A stretch of 64,000 bases of DNA from positions 1 through 64,000 of the forward strand of contig CAYJJS010000001.1 in NCBI GenBank assembly GCA_964370645.1, given 5' to 3'. Both the position numbers and the translations under genes were made by a program. Under the pieces are notes generated by a model. It made no database searches. It was not told the DNA's origin and worked only from the letters and a program-made list of their open reading frames with translations. Below are positions 9,188-18,085 of the stretch, piece by piece; position 1 is the stretch's first letter, and every line of letters starts with the position of its first letter. The DNA is from CAMQRS01 sp964370645 (GTDB lineage: Bacteria > Bacillota_I > Bacilli_A > Erysipelotrichales > Erysipelotrichaceae).

Positions 9188-9253
9188 GATTTTTCTCCTT
9201 ATAATAAAATTATGTAATTTATACCATTACATCATAATCCCTTACATTGTCTA

Positions 9254-9271
9254 TATTTACACTTTACATTT
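9254..9271. repeat. Copy C of the shared upstream element (shorter variant)
   Basis: TATTTACACTTTACATTT matches copy B (9309-9330) apart from one substitution and a 3-nt deletion. It lies about 70 bp upstream of the PD-(D/E)XK gene start. Confidence 0.4.
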
Positions 9272-9308
9272 AACAAGCAATTAATAATTTTTATTCTATT
9301 AAACAACA

Positions 9309-9324
9309 TAATTTGCACTTTCTT
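9309..9324. repeat. Copy B of the shared upstream element (taatttgcactttctt)
   Basis: It is an exact 16-bp match to 807-822. It lies about 120 bp upstream of the PD-(D/E)XK gene and just beyond the dehydrogenase terminator. Confidence 0.5.
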
Positions 9325-9339
9325 ACATTTTATTACAAT

Positions 9340-9367
9340 AAAAAAGACAAGGTTTTATCCTTGCCTT
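9340..9367 (-). terminator. Terminator of the dehydrogenase gene
   Basis: On the minus strand CAAGG pairs with CCTTG within a slightly imperfect 9-bp stem, followed by six T, just after the stop at 9373. Confidence 0.7.
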
Positions 9368-9372
9368 ATCTT

Positions 9373-10326
9373 CTATTTACACACATTCTGTGGTGTTCCT
9401 TCTATAAACTTCAATACGTTACTAAACACTATATCTGCTCTACGAATCATTGCTTCTTCAGAGATGTAAGCTTGATGTGGAGTCAACAATGTATTTTTTG
9501 CATGTAGTAATGGATACTCACTAGGTAGAGGTGGTTCCATATCGTATACATCAATACAAGCATATCCTAAGGCATCATTATTTAGTGCATGAGCCAAAGC
9601 CTCATTATCTACAATAGGCCCTCTAGCACAATTTATGAAGATCGTAGAAGGTTTCATCATCGCAATCTTTTTCGCACTCATAAAGTTTTTCGTATGTGCA
9701 TTTAATGGTAAATGTAATGAAACAATATCACTAGAAGATAATAAATCAGGAAGTGTCGTATATTGTATTCCCATATCTTTTACTTCTTCACTTACACTAT
9801 GATTATAGGCAATCACATTTGCACCAAACGCTTGAAACAGTTGTGCACAACGTTTCCCTATTTTACCCATACCTATAATCCCTACTGTCTTCCCTGCTAG
9901 TTCCCTACTTTCAAACCCTTGTGCAGTGAATCCGTTTCGCGTTGCTTCTTGTGTATCTATAATTTTACGTAAAGCAATTAAACTCATTGCAATCACTAAC
10001 TCTGCAACACTTTGGTTGGAGTATCCTGCACTATTACAAACAACGATTCCCTGTTGTTTACATGTATCTAGTGGAATATGATCCACACCTGTAAAGGCTA
10101 CACTAATCATTTGTAATTGTGGACAAGCAAGTACAACTTCACTTGGTAATGGTGTATTTGCAACAATCAATATCTCACTATCCTTTGCACGTTCAATCAT
10201 TTCTTCACTTGTACTTGCTTTGTCTAAATAATATGTGAAGGTATGTCCTTGTTTTTGTAGTTGTAGTTGAAAATCAAGGTATACTTGTTCATTTACTGCT
10301 AATGGTTCTAATAATGTAATGTTCAT
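9373..10326 (-). CDS. D-2-hydroxyacid dehydrogenase (likely glycerate dehydrogenase/hydroxypyruvate reductase)
   Basis: The 317-residue NAD-dependent enzyme has the Rossmann motif GIIGMGKIG (149-157) and the family catalytic triad R235 (in INCARGP), E264 (in DMEPP) and H284 (in LTPHQAY). Family members interconvert 2-keto and D-2-hydroxy acids. Standing beside mannosylglycerate hydrolase and glycerate kinase, glycerate/hydroxypyruvate is the most sensible substrate, but lactate or phosphoglycerate-like substrates cannot be excluded from sequence. It has a GGGAG ribosome binding site and follows a terminator after mngB, so it is probably transcribed separately or by read-through. Confidence 0.8.
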   Translation of the reverse strand: MNITLLEPLAVNEQVYLDFQLQLQKQGHTFTYYLDKASTSEEMIERAKDSEILIVANTPLPSEVVLACPQLQMISVAFTGVDHIPLDTCKQQGIVVCNSAGYSNQSVAELVIAMSLIALRKIIDTQEATRNGFTAQGFESRELAGKTVGIIGMGKIGKRCAQLFQAFGANVIAYNHSVSEEVKDMGIQYTTLPDLLSSSDIVSLHLPLNAHTKNFMSAKKIAMMKPSTIFINCARGPIVDNEALAHALNNDALGYACIDVYDMEPPLPSEYPLLHAKNTLLTPHQAYISEEAMIRRADIVFSNVLKFIEGTPQNVCK

Positions 10327-10361
10327 ATAAATCTCCCTATATCTACTACTAGTATACTATA

Positions 10362-10399
10362 AATAAAAAGAAAAGAAGGAAAAATTCATTCCCTTCTTT
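10362..10399 (-). terminator. Terminator after mngB
   Basis: On the minus strand an 8-bp stem AAAGAAGG/CCTTCTTT is followed by a T-rich tract. It lies just after the mngB stop at 10408. Confidence 0.7.
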
Positions 10400-10407
10400 G
10401 TTAAATA

Positions 10408-12996
10408 TTATTTACTTTTCAATAAATATGTAGTAATTACATTTTTATTGATCGTAAGTGATGTGTTTTCCATTTCACTTACTACATCTTCATTCAAGTT
10501 TGTTTGTGCTTGTAAAACAAAATCGTTTGAATTAAACGCGAATGTTTCTTGTGCATCATGTGAATGATACACACGTACAATCAATCCATCTTTATCTTGT
10601 GCTTTTTTCACTGCACTTGTGATAATGTTTGCATTATCAATACTAAACATACTGTATTCATAAGGTGCTACAAAATCAGGTTCATTCAACTTCATTGCAT
10701 TGTAAGGCATTTTATTGTAAGTTTCTACTGGCGTAATGTATTCTTTCGCATGTTTTGCTAAATCCGCATCTTTTCTTACAATCGCAAAATCAAATGTTAA
10801 TGTTGTTAATAATTGTGCATCTGGTGTAGGCATTTTAATCCCTGAAGGTCTACCTGGTCTACGTAACATTTCTTCTTTTCCTAAGAATGCAACCCCTCTA
10901 AATAAAGTAACTGCGATTGTATCGTAGTCTTCACCAATCACTTCAAACTCTCTTACAGAGTTAGTAAGTACTGCCAATCCATCTTCATTGTCTAATGCAA
11001 CATATGACAACATTGGATAAATTGAATCTGGTCTTTCATTCCAACGTTCTTTTTCCCAAACATCCATCGCACTATCGCGTACTGGTCTTTGAATACTACC
11101 AAATTGGTTATCTGAAATAGTAAACTGAGAAGCCATTTGATTTGGTACATATACACGTACTCTATGATCACAAGCTCTATTATTGATAATCGCTTGTACT
11201 TCAATAATTGGCGAGTTAGCATATACATTTAATTTGAATGTTACATCCATATCTCCATCAATTACTTTTGCTTTACGTGAGTCTAAATCTTTAGGAACTG
11301 CTAAGTTAAATGAAATTTCTACTTCACTCTTATTTGTGAATGTATGAACAGATACATTTGCCTTAACATCTTTCGAAGTTATGATAAAGTCATCCGCTAA
11401 TGGTGAGAAATCATATTCATCCCCATCATCACTTCCATCTTCTACTAATAATACATCACTGTATGTTTTGTTACTTTTCTTATCTTCAATGTGTAGTGTT
11501 CCATTTTCCTCTACACGAATCGTATAGAAATCATTTTCTATTGTTGTTGCATTTGTACTTGTAGCATTAGCAACAACACCTTCACACTCTTCAATTAAGT
11601 ATGCTTTGAATCCCATTGCTGGTAAAGTATCTTTAAAAGCAACTGTGTACTTCATAAATGGATCATAATCACCATAGTGTACAATTTGACGATCAATTAG
11701 ACCCGCATCAATTACTTCACTATGTAGTACTTCAAAGTCCATATTCTTTCCACTTGGATCCACTAAGTTGAAGTTTTTCATTTTTGTGATAATTTGTCCT
11801 TCTACAACTTGTTCTCTTTCATAAGCAACTAAGTTAAATGCAACAAATTTATCAAGTGTTTTTTCCAAGCTCATTGCGTCTACTAATTTACGCTTATAAA
11901 ACTTAATCATTTCATCCGCTTGATCTTCAACAATAAAGAATCTACCCTCGATTTGTTTATGTACTTTATCACTACAACAACATCCAATCGAATCGTGTGC
12001 ATGATTTTTCATTAACTCTTTCCACATTTTTTCGATGAAACCTTCTTCATACGAAACACCAAAGCTATGTGCTAAACTTGCTAATGGTTCTAATGTATTT
12101 GTTAGTTTATTTTCAATTCTAGTGTTATACGCCTTTAAATCCGCTCTTGAAGAGAATATACTACGGTGTACACGCATGTACTTACCATCTAACAATTCTC
12201 CTTTAATCGTATCTAGTGATAGCTTTTCAACTTCATCAAATACATTTTCATATTTACTTAAGAAGAATTCTTTTTGAGGATATAAAACTTTTAATTGTTT
12301 CATTACTTCAAAAATATTCTTTTGAATAGGCATTTGATCATGTCCATTCGGTAATAAAATTTCATCACAAGTAGCACCACGTTCTAAGACAGGCATATAC
12401 TTATTCATTCTAGTTGCTAATGCATCTAAATCTTCAGGCAAATACTTTCCAATTGCATATCCAAGTGGAAGAAGTTGTACTACAACTTCTCCTTCACTTA
12501 GCGATTGCCATTTAAAGTTATGTTTATTTGTCCCATGGCGCTCACTAGCACCACGCCAAAACATAGCTCTTGTGATATCAAATCCATTAAGGATTTGAGG
12601 TAACTTTTCACTTTGACCAAATGAATCTGGTAAATAACCAATCATCATCGGTTCGCAAAACTCACGTGTGTCTTTCAATCCATATAGTAAATTACGAACA
12701 ATTGACTCTCCACCAACAACCATTTCATCCGTTTGTGTATACCATGGACCAATGATTAACTTACCAGCTTGCGCTAACGCTTTTACGCGTTCTCTATTTT
12801 CTGGTTTTACTGCGAAATAATCTTCTAAGATCGCTGTTTGTCCATCTAATACATAGTATGGATAATTCTCATTTGTTTCTAACATTTCCATTACTTCTTC
12901 CAAGTCTTGGATTAATAATGCTCTTGATTCTTCTGCTGTGAAATACCATTCACGATCCCAGTGCATGTGGGGTACAACATGTACATTTTTACTCAT
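10408..12996 (-). CDS. mngB: Mannosylglycerate hydrolase, GH38 alpha-mannosidase
   Basis: This 862-residue GH38 enzyme starts almost at its metal site: HVVPHMHWDREWY gives Zn ligands H12 and D14. The nucleophile is D124 in GYLPDSFGQ, and a further ligand His is in NHAHDSIGCC. MngB cleaves 2-O-(6-phospho-alpha-mannosyl)-D-glycerate, made by the MngA PTS, into mannose-6-phosphate and D-glycerate. The gene lies 15 bp after the PTS gene, with glycerate kinase and mannose-6-phosphate isomerase close by. That context makes mannosylglycerate the best substrate guess. GH38 enzymes acting on other phosphorylated mannosides share these motifs, so the assignment is partly by context. The enzyme is cytoplasmic, with no signal peptide. 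Confidence 0.85.
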   Translation of the reverse strand: MSKNVHVVPHMHWDREWYFTAEESRALLIQDLEEVMEMLETNENYPYYVLDGQTAILEDYFAVKPENRERVKALAQAGKLIIGPWYTQTDEMVVGGESIVRNLLYGLKDTREFCEPMMIGYLPDSFGQSEKLPQILNGFDITRAMFWRGASERHGTNKHNFKWQSLSEGEVVVQLLPLGYAIGKYLPEDLDALATRMNKYMPVLERGATCDEILLPNGHDQMPIQKNIFEVMKQLKVLYPQKEFFLSKYENVFDEVEKLSLDTIKGELLDGKYMRVHRSIFSSRADLKAYNTRIENKLTNTLEPLASLAHSFGVSYEEGFIEKMWKELMKNHAHDSIGCCCSDKVHKQIEGRFFIVEDQADEMIKFYKRKLVDAMSLEKTLDKFVAFNLVAYEREQVVEGQIITKMKNFNLVDPSGKNMDFEVLHSEVIDAGLIDRQIVHYGDYDPFMKYTVAFKDTLPAMGFKAYLIEECEGVVANATSTNATTIENDFYTIRVEENGTLHIEDKKSNKTYSDVLLVEDGSDDGDEYDFSPLADDFIITSKDVKANVSVHTFTNKSEVEISFNLAVPKDLDSRKAKVIDGDMDVTFKLNVYANSPIIEVQAIINNRACDHRVRVYVPNQMASQFTISDNQFGSIQRPVRDSAMDVWEKERWNERPDSIYPMLSYVALDNEDGLAVLTNSVREFEVIGEDYDTIAVTLFRGVAFLGKEEMLRRPGRPSGIKMPTPDAQLLTTLTFDFAIVRKDADLAKHAKEYITPVETYNKMPYNAMKLNEPDFVAPYEYSMFSIDNANIITSAVKKAQDKDGLIVRVYHSHDAQETFAFNSNDFVLQAQTNLNEDVVSEMENTSLTINKNVITTYLLKSK

Positions 12997-13011
12997 ATGT
13001 CTCTCCTATAT

Positions 13012-14913
13012 TTAATTTCTTGTTTTAAGTTGTTTTAATGCAATTAAAATTGCAGTTGAAACTAATGCTCCAATAATTGCAGCTCCTAACCAAATTGCTG
13101 CTGACATGAAAGGATCTCCACCTTTCAATACAAACATTGAGAAGATTCCAGCACCTGGTACATCTAGTCCAATATTTGTCATAGCTACAATTGCACCAGC
13201 AACTGCAGAACCTGTACAGAATGAAGCCATTACACGTAATGGATCTGCCATCATGAATGGGATTCCCCCTTCAGTAATTCCTGCAAGCCCTAATAACCAA
13301 GTTGAGTTACCAACTTCTCTCTCTTCTACTGTAAATAAATCTTTTCTAAATTTTGTTGCGAAAGTTGCAGAGAATGCACTTACCATTTTTACTGATGCGA
13401 ATACACAGTATGGCATTAATACACCTTCACCTAAAGCAGCAACACAGAATGTGTACGCAGCTTTGTTTACTGGTCCACCTAAGTCAAATGAAACCATGAT
13501 CCCAATCATTGCCCCTAAAAGAGCCGCATTTCCACCTTGTAAACCAGCTAAGAAATCAAACATCAATTGATTTAATGCTGCAACTGGACCACCAATCACA
13601 AATAATACTAATGAACCTGTAAGTACTACAGATACTACTGGGTATACAACGAAACTAACAAATCCCGCAAATGTTCCTTTTGCTGGAATCACTTTTTTCA
13701 TGTAACGAACGATGTAACCTGCTGCTAAACCTCCTAGCATACCTACTAAGAATCCACCAGCTACAATATTTGCACCAATACCAGCTGCAAACCCTGCTGC
13801 TAAACCTGGTTTTTCAGCAATTGAGTAAGCCATGTAAGCCGATAAGATTGGTACCATCATTGTAAATAAGTTACCACGTAATGCATCTAACATTTTTAAC
13901 CAGTTTGTAGGTTCTAAAGCTCCCCAAACTTCTGCATCACCTAATCCAGTAGCATTTCTAAAAATAACGATAAACGCTCCCATCATACCTGCTGCAACAA
14001 TGATTGGAACAATGTGACTAATTCCTGTTAATACCGATTCTTTAACTTCTTGACCTAATGATTTCTTACCATCATCAATCGCACTTGCATCAAATGCTTC
14101 ACCAGTGAAGTTTTCTGCTTTATCTAATGCTTGTTGAATCATCGATTTTGCATCTTTCAATGGTTGTGCCACTCTTGTTTTTAACACTGGTAAGTGTTTG
14201 AAACGTTCTTCTTGTTTTACTGCAACATCTACTGCGAAGATGGCAGCTGTAGCATCTTTCAATTGTTGTGCACTATGACGATCTTCAATTCCATTTGCAC
14301 CTTGTTTTTCAACATATACTTTTACACCCATTTCGTCTCCAGCTTTTACTAAAGCCTCAGCTGCCATGTATGTGTGTGCAATTCCAGCTGCACAAGCCGT
14401 AACTGCTACAATACTTTTATCGTATTGAATTTCCTTTTTAACTTCTGCTACCTCTTTTTCAGCATCTAAGTTTGTATAAAACTCTTCTGCTGTTTTTGAT
14501 TGGTATAATTTTTGTGTGTATGAAGGATCAGACATTTTTGTCATCAACTCAGAAAGCAACTTCATTTGTGTACCTTCCTCATCTACTTCAGGAATCGCTA
14601 ATAAGAACACATATTTAACTTCATTTGTTTCTACTACACTTTCAAAATCAGCAATTGGTTCATTAACAGTCATAACCGCAAAACTAGCTTCTTTAACGGC
14701 ACTAGATTTACCATGTGGAATTGCAAGACCAGCATCCATCCCCGTCGCTGAAATTTCTTCTCTTGCATATACTGCTTTCAAGTACTCTTCTTTTGAAGTC
14801 AATTTCCCTTCATCGAATAATTTTTGAGCCAGTGCTTCGATTACACTTTTCTTTGTTGTTAAATTTGCATTTAATTCAATCAATTTAACACTTGTAAGTT
14901 TTGATAAATTCAT
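13012..14913 (-). CDS. mngA: PTS transporter subunit EIIABC, fructose/mannosylglycerate family
   Basis: A single 633-residue chain carries all three PTS parts: IIA (1-150, phosphorylated His67 in AIPHGKS), IIB (165-260, Cys174 in VTACAAGIAHT) and a membrane IIC (about 290-630) with many helices. The order and length match E. coli MngA and other fructose-family EIIABC proteins. It imports the sugar and phosphorylates it at the expense of PEP via EI and HPr. The coupling to mngB 15 bp downstream points to 2-O-mannosyl-D-glycerate rather than fructose, since no 1-phosphofructokinase is nearby. A terminator upstream implies its own promoter. Confidence 0.85.
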   Translation of the reverse strand: MNLSKLTSVKLIELNANLTTKKSVIEALAQKLFDEGKLTSKEEYLKAVYAREEISATGMDAGLAIPHGKSSAVKEASFAVMTVNEPIADFESVVETNEVKYVFLLAIPEVDEEGTQMKLLSELMTKMSDPSYTQKLYQSKTAEEFYTNLDAEKEVAEVKKEIQYDKSIVAVTACAAGIAHTYMAAEALVKAGDEMGVKVYVEKQGANGIEDRHSAQQLKDATAAIFAVDVAVKQEERFKHLPVLKTRVAQPLKDAKSMIQQALDKAENFTGEAFDASAIDDGKKSLGQEVKESVLTGISHIVPIIVAAGMMGAFIVIFRNATGLGDAEVWGALEPTNWLKMLDALRGNLFTMMVPILSAYMAYSIAEKPGLAAGFAAGIGANIVAGGFLVGMLGGLAAGYIVRYMKKVIPAKGTFAGFVSFVVYPVVSVVLTGSLVLFVIGGPVAALNQLMFDFLAGLQGGNAALLGAMIGIMVSFDLGGPVNKAAYTFCVAALGEGVLMPYCVFASVKMVSAFSATFATKFRKDLFTVEEREVGNSTWLLGLAGITEGGIPFMMADPLRVMASFCTGSAVAGAIVAMTNIGLDVPGAGIFSMFVLKGGDPFMSAAIWLGAAIIGALVSTAILIALKQLKTRN

Positions 14914-14992
14914 ATTTCTTACATCCTTTCCTTTTATGGCATAATTCTATCATCATAATTTAGGATACAAGTTTTTCTTGCAATTTATACAC

Positions 14993-15026
14993 AAAAAAAA
15001 TGTACAAGGAACACACCTTGTACATT
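14993..15026 (-). terminator. Strong terminator after glycerate kinase
   Basis: A perfect 11-bp stem AATGTACAAGG/CCTTGTACATT with a 6-nt loop is followed by eight T on the minus strand. It separates glxK-manA from mngA-mngB. Confidence 0.9.
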
Positions 15027-15034
15027 AATACACA

Positions 15035-16174
15035 TTATTTTATTTGCATACCCATTTGAATCAATCGAAAACTACGTATTGCTGCACTATAACACAATTC
15101 TTTTGCATGTTTACACACATCCTCAAAATCAGTCACTTTATTTGTAGTTGTCATTATACTATCAATTCCATGTGCAAACATTGCCTGTGCATCTTCTCCC
15201 ATTGCCCCAACAATGGCGAAACACGCAACCTTGTTTTTTTGACAACGTTTTCCTACTCCATAAGCAACCTTTCCATAAGCAGATTGATAATCCATCATAC
15301 CTTCTCCAGTTACCACTAAATCGGCACCTTGAATTTTTTCATCAAAGTGTAAAACATCTAGAATAGATTCGACCCCTGAATTCATCGTTGCATTTGTGAA
15401 CGCTAACAATGCAGCACCAAGCCCACCTGCTGCACCAGCTCCCTCTTGCTCTTTAACACATACATTTTGTGTTCGCTCTATAATGTCATATACATGTTTC
15501 ATACCACGCTCTAAAGTTGCTTGTGCATCCTCATTCGCACCTTTTTGACGTCCAAAAGCATATGTTGCTCCATTTTTACCAAGTAATGGATTTTTTACAT
15601 CACTAATAATGATGATTTGTACATTTTGTAATGAAGTATTAATGTTTGAAGTATCAATACTTGCAATCGACTCAAAATGAATCGGTAAAGGCGGCAGTTC
15701 CTGCCCATCCTTGTCTAAAAAACGAACCCCAAAAGCTTGCAGACATCCAAGTCCACCATCATTTGTCGCACTTCCACCAAGACCTATATAAATGCTCTTA
15801 CAACCTTTGTCAATTGCATTCAAAATCAGTTGGCCACTACCATATGTATTGGAAGCAAATACATCACGTTTTGACTCAGGGATTTGTGGCAATCCACTAG
15901 CAGCTGCCATCTCAATAATCGCATTATTTTCATTAAAAATTGCATAACTTGCTTTTGCATCTTCCAAAAGTGCATTCTTAACATCGATTTCAATGCGCAA
16001 AGCATCAAGTGCATCAACAAGACAATCTACAGTCCCTTCACCACCATCAGCAATAGGAATCGACAAAGTTTCACATCCATGGAAAACTTCTTTTGCTGCT
16101 TTACTCACTTGCTCACAAATTTCATTTGCACTTAGTGTTCCTTTAAATGAATCTGGCGCTATTACTATTTTCAT
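15035..16174 (-). CDS. Glycerate kinase (GarK/GlxK family)
   Basis: The 379-residue protein begins IVIAPDSFKGTLSANE, the hallmark N-terminus of the glycerate kinase type-1 family. It also has the Gly-rich GLGGSATNDGGLGCLQAFG motif and GAGAAGGLGAALLAF downstream. It phosphorylates D-glycerate, usually to 2-phosphoglycerate, and feeds glycolysis. Next to mngA/mngB it would consume the glycerate freed by MngB. It starts 12 bp after the manA stop with an AGAGG site, so the two are cotranscribed. Confidence 0.9.
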   Translation of the reverse strand: MKIVIAPDSFKGTLSANEICEQVSKAAKEVFHGCETLSIPIADGGEGTVDCLVDALDALRIEIDVKNALLEDAKASYAIFNENNAIIEMAAASGLPQIPESKRDVFASNTYGSGQLILNAIDKGCKSIYIGLGGSATNDGGLGCLQAFGVRFLDKDGQELPPLPIHFESIASIDTSNINTSLQNVQIIIISDVKNPLLGKNGATYAFGRQKGANEDAQATLERGMKHVYDIIERTQNVCVKEQEGAGAAGGLGAALLAFTNATMNSGVESILDVLHFDEKIQGADLVVTGEGMMDYQSAYGKVAYGVGKRCQKNKVACFAIVGAMGEDAQAMFAHGIDSIMTTTNKVTDFEDVCKHAKELCYSAAIRSFRLIQMGMQIK

Positions 16175-16186
16175 ATGTACCTCTTT

Positions 16187-17134
16187 CTAAGCATCAATGT
16201 GAACCAGCAACGCTTCACATGTTCCATCAATACTATATTCTCCACTATTGGCATCTATAAAAACACAATCTCCTTTTTGTACTTGCACACATTCTCCATC
16301 ATTTTGAATAGTAGCACTACCTTCAACAATTAAGATACTCAAAAATGATGCATCGCTAACAAGTCCATGAAACGCTTTTACATATTTACCATCTAAATTC
16401 ACTTTATCTACAGTAAAATACTCACACTTAGCCAAAGAAGGATGCATACCAACTTTTGGTTCTACTTTTTTTGTATTTGTTACTGCAATCGCCTTTTCAA
16501 CATGTAATTCCCTTCCATTCCCATTTGCATCTCTACGATCATAATCGTAAACACGATATGTCATGTTAGAATTTTGTTGAATTTCAGCTATCACTATATC
16601 TTTTTTTATCGCATGAATCGTTCCTGCTTCTATGAAGAAAACATCTCCCTTTTTCACAGGCACTTCATTTAGCACTTCTAATAAAGTATTGTTTTGAATA
16701 CGATCTTCAAACTCTTTTGTAGAAATATCTTGGTTAAAACCAAAATATAAGCTTGCACCTTCCTTACAATCAACAACATACCACATTTCTGTTTTACCAT
16801 ATTGACCTTCATACTTCAGTGCATATTCATCTTTTGGATGTACTTGAATTGATAAATCATCTTTTGCATCAATAAACTTAATTAAAATTGGAAAATCTTC
16901 AAATCGTTTACAGTTTGTACCCAATACATCACTTCCTTTTGTTTCAATATATTGACGTAGCGTTTGACTTGCAAATGCACCATTCACAATAGTAGATGGT
17001 CCATCTGGATGACAAGACAACTCCCATGATTCTGCTAACACATCTCCTTCAAATACTTTATTAAAATCCTCAATTAGTTTACTTCCTCCCCATAAATAAT
17101 CCTTATAACTAGGGCTTAACTTTAAAATTGACAT
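16187..17134 (-). CDS. manA: Mannose-6-phosphate isomerase, class I
   Basis: I use the ATG at 17134 (MSILKLSPSYKDYLWGG), which has an AGGAGAG site; a longer frame begins 18 codons earlier without one. The 315 residues carry the cupin Zn site QVHPKDEYA and the GKTEMWYVVD strand typical of Bacillus-type ManA. The enzyme turns mannose-6-phosphate into fructose-6-phosphate. Here it disposes of the mannose-6-phosphate released by MngB. Two direct repeats lie just upstream (17188-17227). Confidence 0.88.
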   Translation of the reverse strand: MSILKLSPSYKDYLWGGSKLIEDFNKVFEGDVLAESWELSCHPDGPSTIVNGAFASQTLRQYIETKGSDVLGTNCKRFEDFPILIKFIDAKDDLSIQVHPKDEYALKYEGQYGKTEMWYVVDCKEGASLYFGFNQDISTKEFEDRIQNNTLLEVLNEVPVKKGDVFFIEAGTIHAIKKDIVIAEIQQNSNMTYRVYDYDRRDANGNGRELHVEKAIAVTNTKKVEPKVGMHPSLAKCEYFTVDKVNLDGKYVKAFHGLVSDASFLSILIVEGSATIQNDGECVQVQKGDCVFIDANSGEYSIDGTCEALLVHIDA

Positions 17135-17187
17135 AGTACTCTCTCCTTCTATTATGTTTATCCTACCAACTATTTTGTGAATAAGCA

Positions 17188-17227
17188 ATTACAATTCTTT
17201 GTATTTACATTACAATTTTGTGTATTT
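17188..17227. promoter_or_regulatory. Two 19-bp direct repeats upstream of manA, possible RpiR operator
   Basis: attacaattctttgtattt (17188) and attacaattttgtgtattt (17209) differ at three positions and are spaced 21 bp apart, two DNA helical turns. The second overlaps the stop of the RpiR gene. The position fits a regulator site for manA-glxK; the binding protein is a guess. Confidence 0.4.
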
Positions 17228-17975
17228 ATTCACATTGTTTTTTTCCAAATTCATCACAAATAATACGTAATAACATCATAAGTCCACTACGATCTCTTAC
17301 ATTATACCCATTGACTTTACGTTCTTCACCATAAAAACATATTTGTGTGTCACTAATTTGACTCAAACGGTTGTTTCCATAATTGGTAATACAAAATATT
17401 TTACTCCTTTTACTCTTTGCAATTTTCGCAAAGCGCAACATACGTTCATTTTCTCCACTTCCACTAATCATGATGACCAAATCCTTTTCACCATAAAAGC
17501 CTAATGCATATTCGATATCATGCGGCTGTTGAAAGTATTCAACACTTACCTCAAAGCATCGTAAATAGCGTGCCATCATTTCACAAAAATATACAGAATC
17601 TCCAATTCCAGCAACTAGTATTTTATGAGATTTGTGAATTGCACATACTAATTGATCCACTTTATCATCTTCTAACACATCGAGTGATTTGATGATATTT
17701 TGTGGTATTTTATCTAACAATAAATTTGCTGCACTTTTCTCTACCTTCTTACTCATCTCCTGTTGCAATGAAAACTTCAACTCCGCAAAACCACTGTAAC
17801 CCAGTTTTTTTGCTGTACGCATGATTGCATTTGGTGAAACATACAATTGCTTCGCAATATTATGAATGGATATTACTGAAATATCATGCATAATGGATTG
17901 AATATAAGAAACAATACTCTCATCCGTTTCATTTAACATATCTTCATTTTGTTTAACTCGTTCTTTAAAATTCAT
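17226..17975 (-). CDS. RpiR/MurR-family transcriptional regulator
   Basis: The 249-residue protein has an N-terminal RpiR helix-turn-helix (about 1-77; SIHNIAKQLYVSPNAIMRTAKKLGY) and a C-terminal SIS sugar-phosphate-binding domain (about 105-225; ILVAGIGDSVYF, MISGSGENERM). SIS-domain regulators sense phosphosugars. This one most likely responds to mannose-6-phosphate or the phosphorylated mannosylglycerate and controls the adjacent catabolic genes. It lies immediately upstream of manA in the same direction. Confidence 0.85.
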   Translation of the reverse strand: MNFKERVKQNEDMLNETDESIVSYIQSIMHDISVISIHNIAKQLYVSPNAIMRTAKKLGYSGFAELKFSLQQEMSKKVEKSAANLLLDKIPQNIIKSLDVLEDDKVDQLVCAIHKSHKILVAGIGDSVYFCEMMARYLRCFEVSVEYFQQPHDIEYALGFYGEKDLVIMISGSGENERMLRFAKIAKSKRSKIFCITNYGNNRLSQISDTQICFYGEERKVNGYNVRDRSGLMMLLRIICDEFGKKQCE

Positions 17976-18034
17976 AATGTACTCCTCTTTACAATATTAT
18001 ACGATATTATCAAGTGTAAAATAAATGCTTTTAT

Positions 18035-18073
18035 AAAAAAAGAGTAGAGATGATGTTTAAATATCACCTCTAC
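18035..18073 (-). terminator. Terminator of the GH84 gene
   Basis: An 11-bp stem GTAGAGGTGAT/ATCATCTCTAC (one wobble) is followed by a T-rich run on the minus strand. It lies 13 bp past the stop at 18086. Confidence 0.85.
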
Positions 18074-18085
18074 CCTTTAAATATA

